DNA of 64,000 nucleotides from Rostratula benghalensis (taxonomy: Eukaryota; Chordata; Aves; Charadriiformes; Rostratulidae): positions 611,628-675,627 of the forward strand of contig VXAI01000246.1 in NCBI GenBank assembly GCA_013399305.1, in the 5' to 3' direction. The position numbers and the translations under genes were made by a program. The notes beneath the pieces were generated by a model. That model made no database searches. It saw only the letters and a list, made by a program, of their open reading frames with translations, and was not told the DNA's origin. Of this stretch, positions 61,763 through 64,000 are shown piece after piece. Each line of letters starts with the position of its first letter. The stretch's first letter is position 1.

Positions 61763-62162
61763 GACGCTGGGGTTTGGGAGGTGAGTTTGTGTCTTGCTTG
61801 GGTTTGGGGGTTTATTTTTCCAAAGCTCGGTGTCTGCCTTCAGCTTGGCCTCGTGACTCAGCCTTCAGGACACGAGCTGCTGGGATTTGTTACAGTCCCA
61901 GTCCTCGCAGGGGCCAGTATTAATGAGTGCTGGAGGAGATCTTTGGACCAGCAGAGGGGCGGGAGATGTGTCTGCCCATGTCCTGTCGGAGCATGTGGTT
62001 CTTCTTCTGAAATCACAGCACCTCCTGAAACCTGCTCGGTTTAACCAAAATATCTTTCGAAAGAAATCTGGAAATAGACTGCTGACACTATCAAAACATC
62101 CTGTTTTGACATTTTCTGAATGAATCATTTTGATTTTTTTTATTTGGAATGACCTCACTGCC

Positions 62163-62188
62163 TTTTTTTTTTTTTTTTTTTTTTTTTT
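62163..62188. repeat. T26 homopolymer next to a minus-strand AATAAA
   Basis: 26 uninterrupted T. Read on the minus strand, AATAAA (62215-62210) precedes the A-run by 21 bases, as at the 3' end of a reverse-transcribed polyadenylated RNA. Confidence 0.9.
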
Positions 62189-62215
62189 GGTAGAGTGAAA
62201 CCGTTTATATTTATT

Positions 62216-64000
62216 GAAAACTTGTAATCAACCCAAAGCCATTGATTTCTGCCTCAGTTAAACGTTTCGGTCCCCCTCCCTCAAAATTTGCTTTGAGGCT
62301 TCATTCCCTGTAGCAGAGCATTTCTGAATGTGATAGTTTTATTCTGACTTGAAGCTGGATTTTGCAATGCCAAGATGATCCCGTAGACCCGGCCATACAG
62401 CACCGGACACGTCCTGCCTGGACCAGCCCCTGGTGGGGTGGCACCAAGAGGTCCCTTTGTCCCCCCCAGGTGACACACAGCCCCTGTGGGGGCTGTCACT
62501 GAACCCCCGCAGCCAAGCAGCCACCGCGGGTCCTACCTGGTGACCGGAGGGGATGGTGCTGGGGGAGGGAGGGGTGACAGGGGCCACGGGTGACCTGGCT
62601 ATTAGCGCTGTTTGACAACTTGTTAGGATTAGAAAGCTCATCATAAAAATCTCCAAAATGAGAGCTTTTTGTGTGTGTGTGTGTGAGTTAAGCTTTTCTG
62701 CCCCAACCAGGAACAGATGTCTGAACTGGTTGATGAATTGGAAACATCTGAAACAACTTTCCAAGCTGAAGTACAATAAATATACCTTTCATCACGATCC
62801 CTGCAAGAGGGTTTTAGAGGCAAAAAACCACTGAAGTGTTTAATATGGCCCACGGTGAAGAATCATTATAACAAATGAACCAAATTAAATGAGAATTTCT
62901 CCCCGTTTTAGTGACTTTGCTGGGACTCCAGGTGCCACCTTTTGAGCTCGCAGGAGGACTTTGTCTGGCTGGCCTTCCCAAATCACTTGTCCTTTGTTTA
63001 ATACCGTCATCTCCCTCATGCAAAGGGAGGACGTGGAGCGGGGCCTCCCCCAGCACGGGGGCTCTCATCCCCTGGCACATCAGGACCCACATCCACGGAC
63101 AAGATGGAGGGAAGCAGATGCTCAACACCCTGGTGGCTCCAGAGCCCTTCGTGATGCTTCAACCTCTGCAGAGGCTGCTGGTGGAACCTCAACTCTTCTT
63201 CTGCTGACCCTAACACCAGCCTCAACCCCTGAGCCACCATCTTCCCCCCCCAGATGGCAGGACAGGATGGAGGTGGGGGCTGGGGAGGCTTGGGCATCCC
63301 CCCGGGATGCCTAGCACTGGGCTCTCCAGAAAGCCATCGCCTGCCAAGTCCAGGAGTGCTCCCAGCGTGGCACAGGGAGGCTCTGTGGCTGCCCAGGAGC
63401 CAGCCTCCTCCAGACCAGAAGCAACCAGCAAAACATCCTCATGCTCTGGTGCCAGGAACATCTGTCAGAGCCAGGGAGGGCTCTCTGCCAGGGTTCAAGT
63501 GGCTGCCATTCTCGCTGTTGATCCCATGACCTGGATAGATGAGGATCTTTCAGCAGGAGTTGTCAGAAAGAGTTTATTTTTCCATGTCTCCACTTGGCTT
63601 ATTCCACTGAGCAAAGTCATGTTCTATTGATTTATTCTGAAATCACATTTATTTGCCTTTAAGAAGTAAAACCCAATATTTCTTCCTTCAAAATTCATGT
63701 GCATTGCACGGGATTTGAGGGTCAAATTTTCAAGTGTGAGTACATCCATAAAAAGCTCCTGCCCTGGCAGGGAGCGTCATTTACACTTGGGAACCCGATA
63801 CTAGAACATGTGCTGGTGCTCAGCGAGGTCTGGAAATTCACTCCCGTTTCCACTCCGCAGCAGCTCAGGGCTCCCCCCCGGCATCCTCACCGAGGGACAA
63901 ATATCACCCCCGGACAGGCGTGGGGGAATTGAGTTTCTGTGCTGATGAGGGCTGTAAAATAATGAAAACAGATGAAAACAGGGCAGAGACTGGCTCCACC
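62216..64000. other. Non-coding right end of the window
   Basis: No coding exon recognised. A (GT)7 run lies at 62671-62684, with AT-richer stretches at 62750-62920 and 63590-63740. From remembered human synteny the next gene to the right might be C1orf109, then CDCA8; neither is visible here. Confidence 0.5.

Noticed and set aside
62339..62776. Minus-strand frame in the putative retrocopy
   Set aside because: The translation contains a simple-repeat HTHTH stretch and resembles no known protein; no parent gene could be named.
1..64000. CRISPR arrays, operons, prophage, tRNA or rRNA genes, intron-encoded snoRNAs
   Set aside because: The sequence is vertebrate nuclear DNA. No tRNA or rRNA was recognised. 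No convincing C/D or H/ACA snoRNA was found on the GNL2 strand within its introns, though a covariance-model scan could not be run.

Overview
The window looks like a piece of a bird genome, most likely from a GC-rich microchromosome. Three things point that way: small genes with short introns, two truncated CR1 non-LTR retrotransposons of the kind typical of birds, and the gene order DNALI1 - GNL2 - RSPO1. From memory this is the gene order of human 1p34.3, a segment that corresponds to chicken chromosome 23. The species cannot be named from the sequence alone. All gene calls rest on reading spliced exons by eye against remembered vertebrate proteins; no search was run.

Layout. (1) 1-1.84 kb: the last three exons of DNALI1 (+ strand), an axonemal inner-arm dynein light intermediate chain; the gene enters from the left edge. 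(2) 2.84-13.0 kb: a complete 16-exon GNL2 (- strand), a circularly permuted nucleolar GTPase of 60S ribosome assembly. It converges with DNALI1, and a CpG-rich promoter with ETS and NRF1 motifs lies just above its ATG. (3) 13.0-19.4 kb: intergenic sequence plus the presumed RSPO1 3' UTR. (4) 19.4-23.5 kb: five coding exons of RSPO1 (- strand), a secreted Wnt-potentiating R-spondin, complete from signal peptide to basic tail, with a likely 5' UTR splice acceptor at about 23.84 kb. (5) 23.8-64 kb: about 40 kb with no recognisable protein-coding exon. GC-rich unique DNA there alternates with AT-rich blocks that look like candidate conserved non-coding elements. It also holds CpG-rich patches at about 31.2-31.6, 42.4-42.65 and 44.2-44.8 kb, one CR1, and several tandem repeats. 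This would be the 5' regulatory territory of RSPO1 and could contain its untranslated first exon(s).

The three genes do not form a pathway: a ciliary motor subunit, a ribosome-assembly GTPase and a Wnt agonist sit together through old synteny. The most interesting observation is in RSPO1. The intron between the two furin-like repeats is mostly a CR1 insertion, is exactly 276 nt, and is open in frame. Retaining it would insert 92 residues between the RNF43/ZNRF3-binding and LGR-binding modules. I found no evidence of a new multi-gene system.
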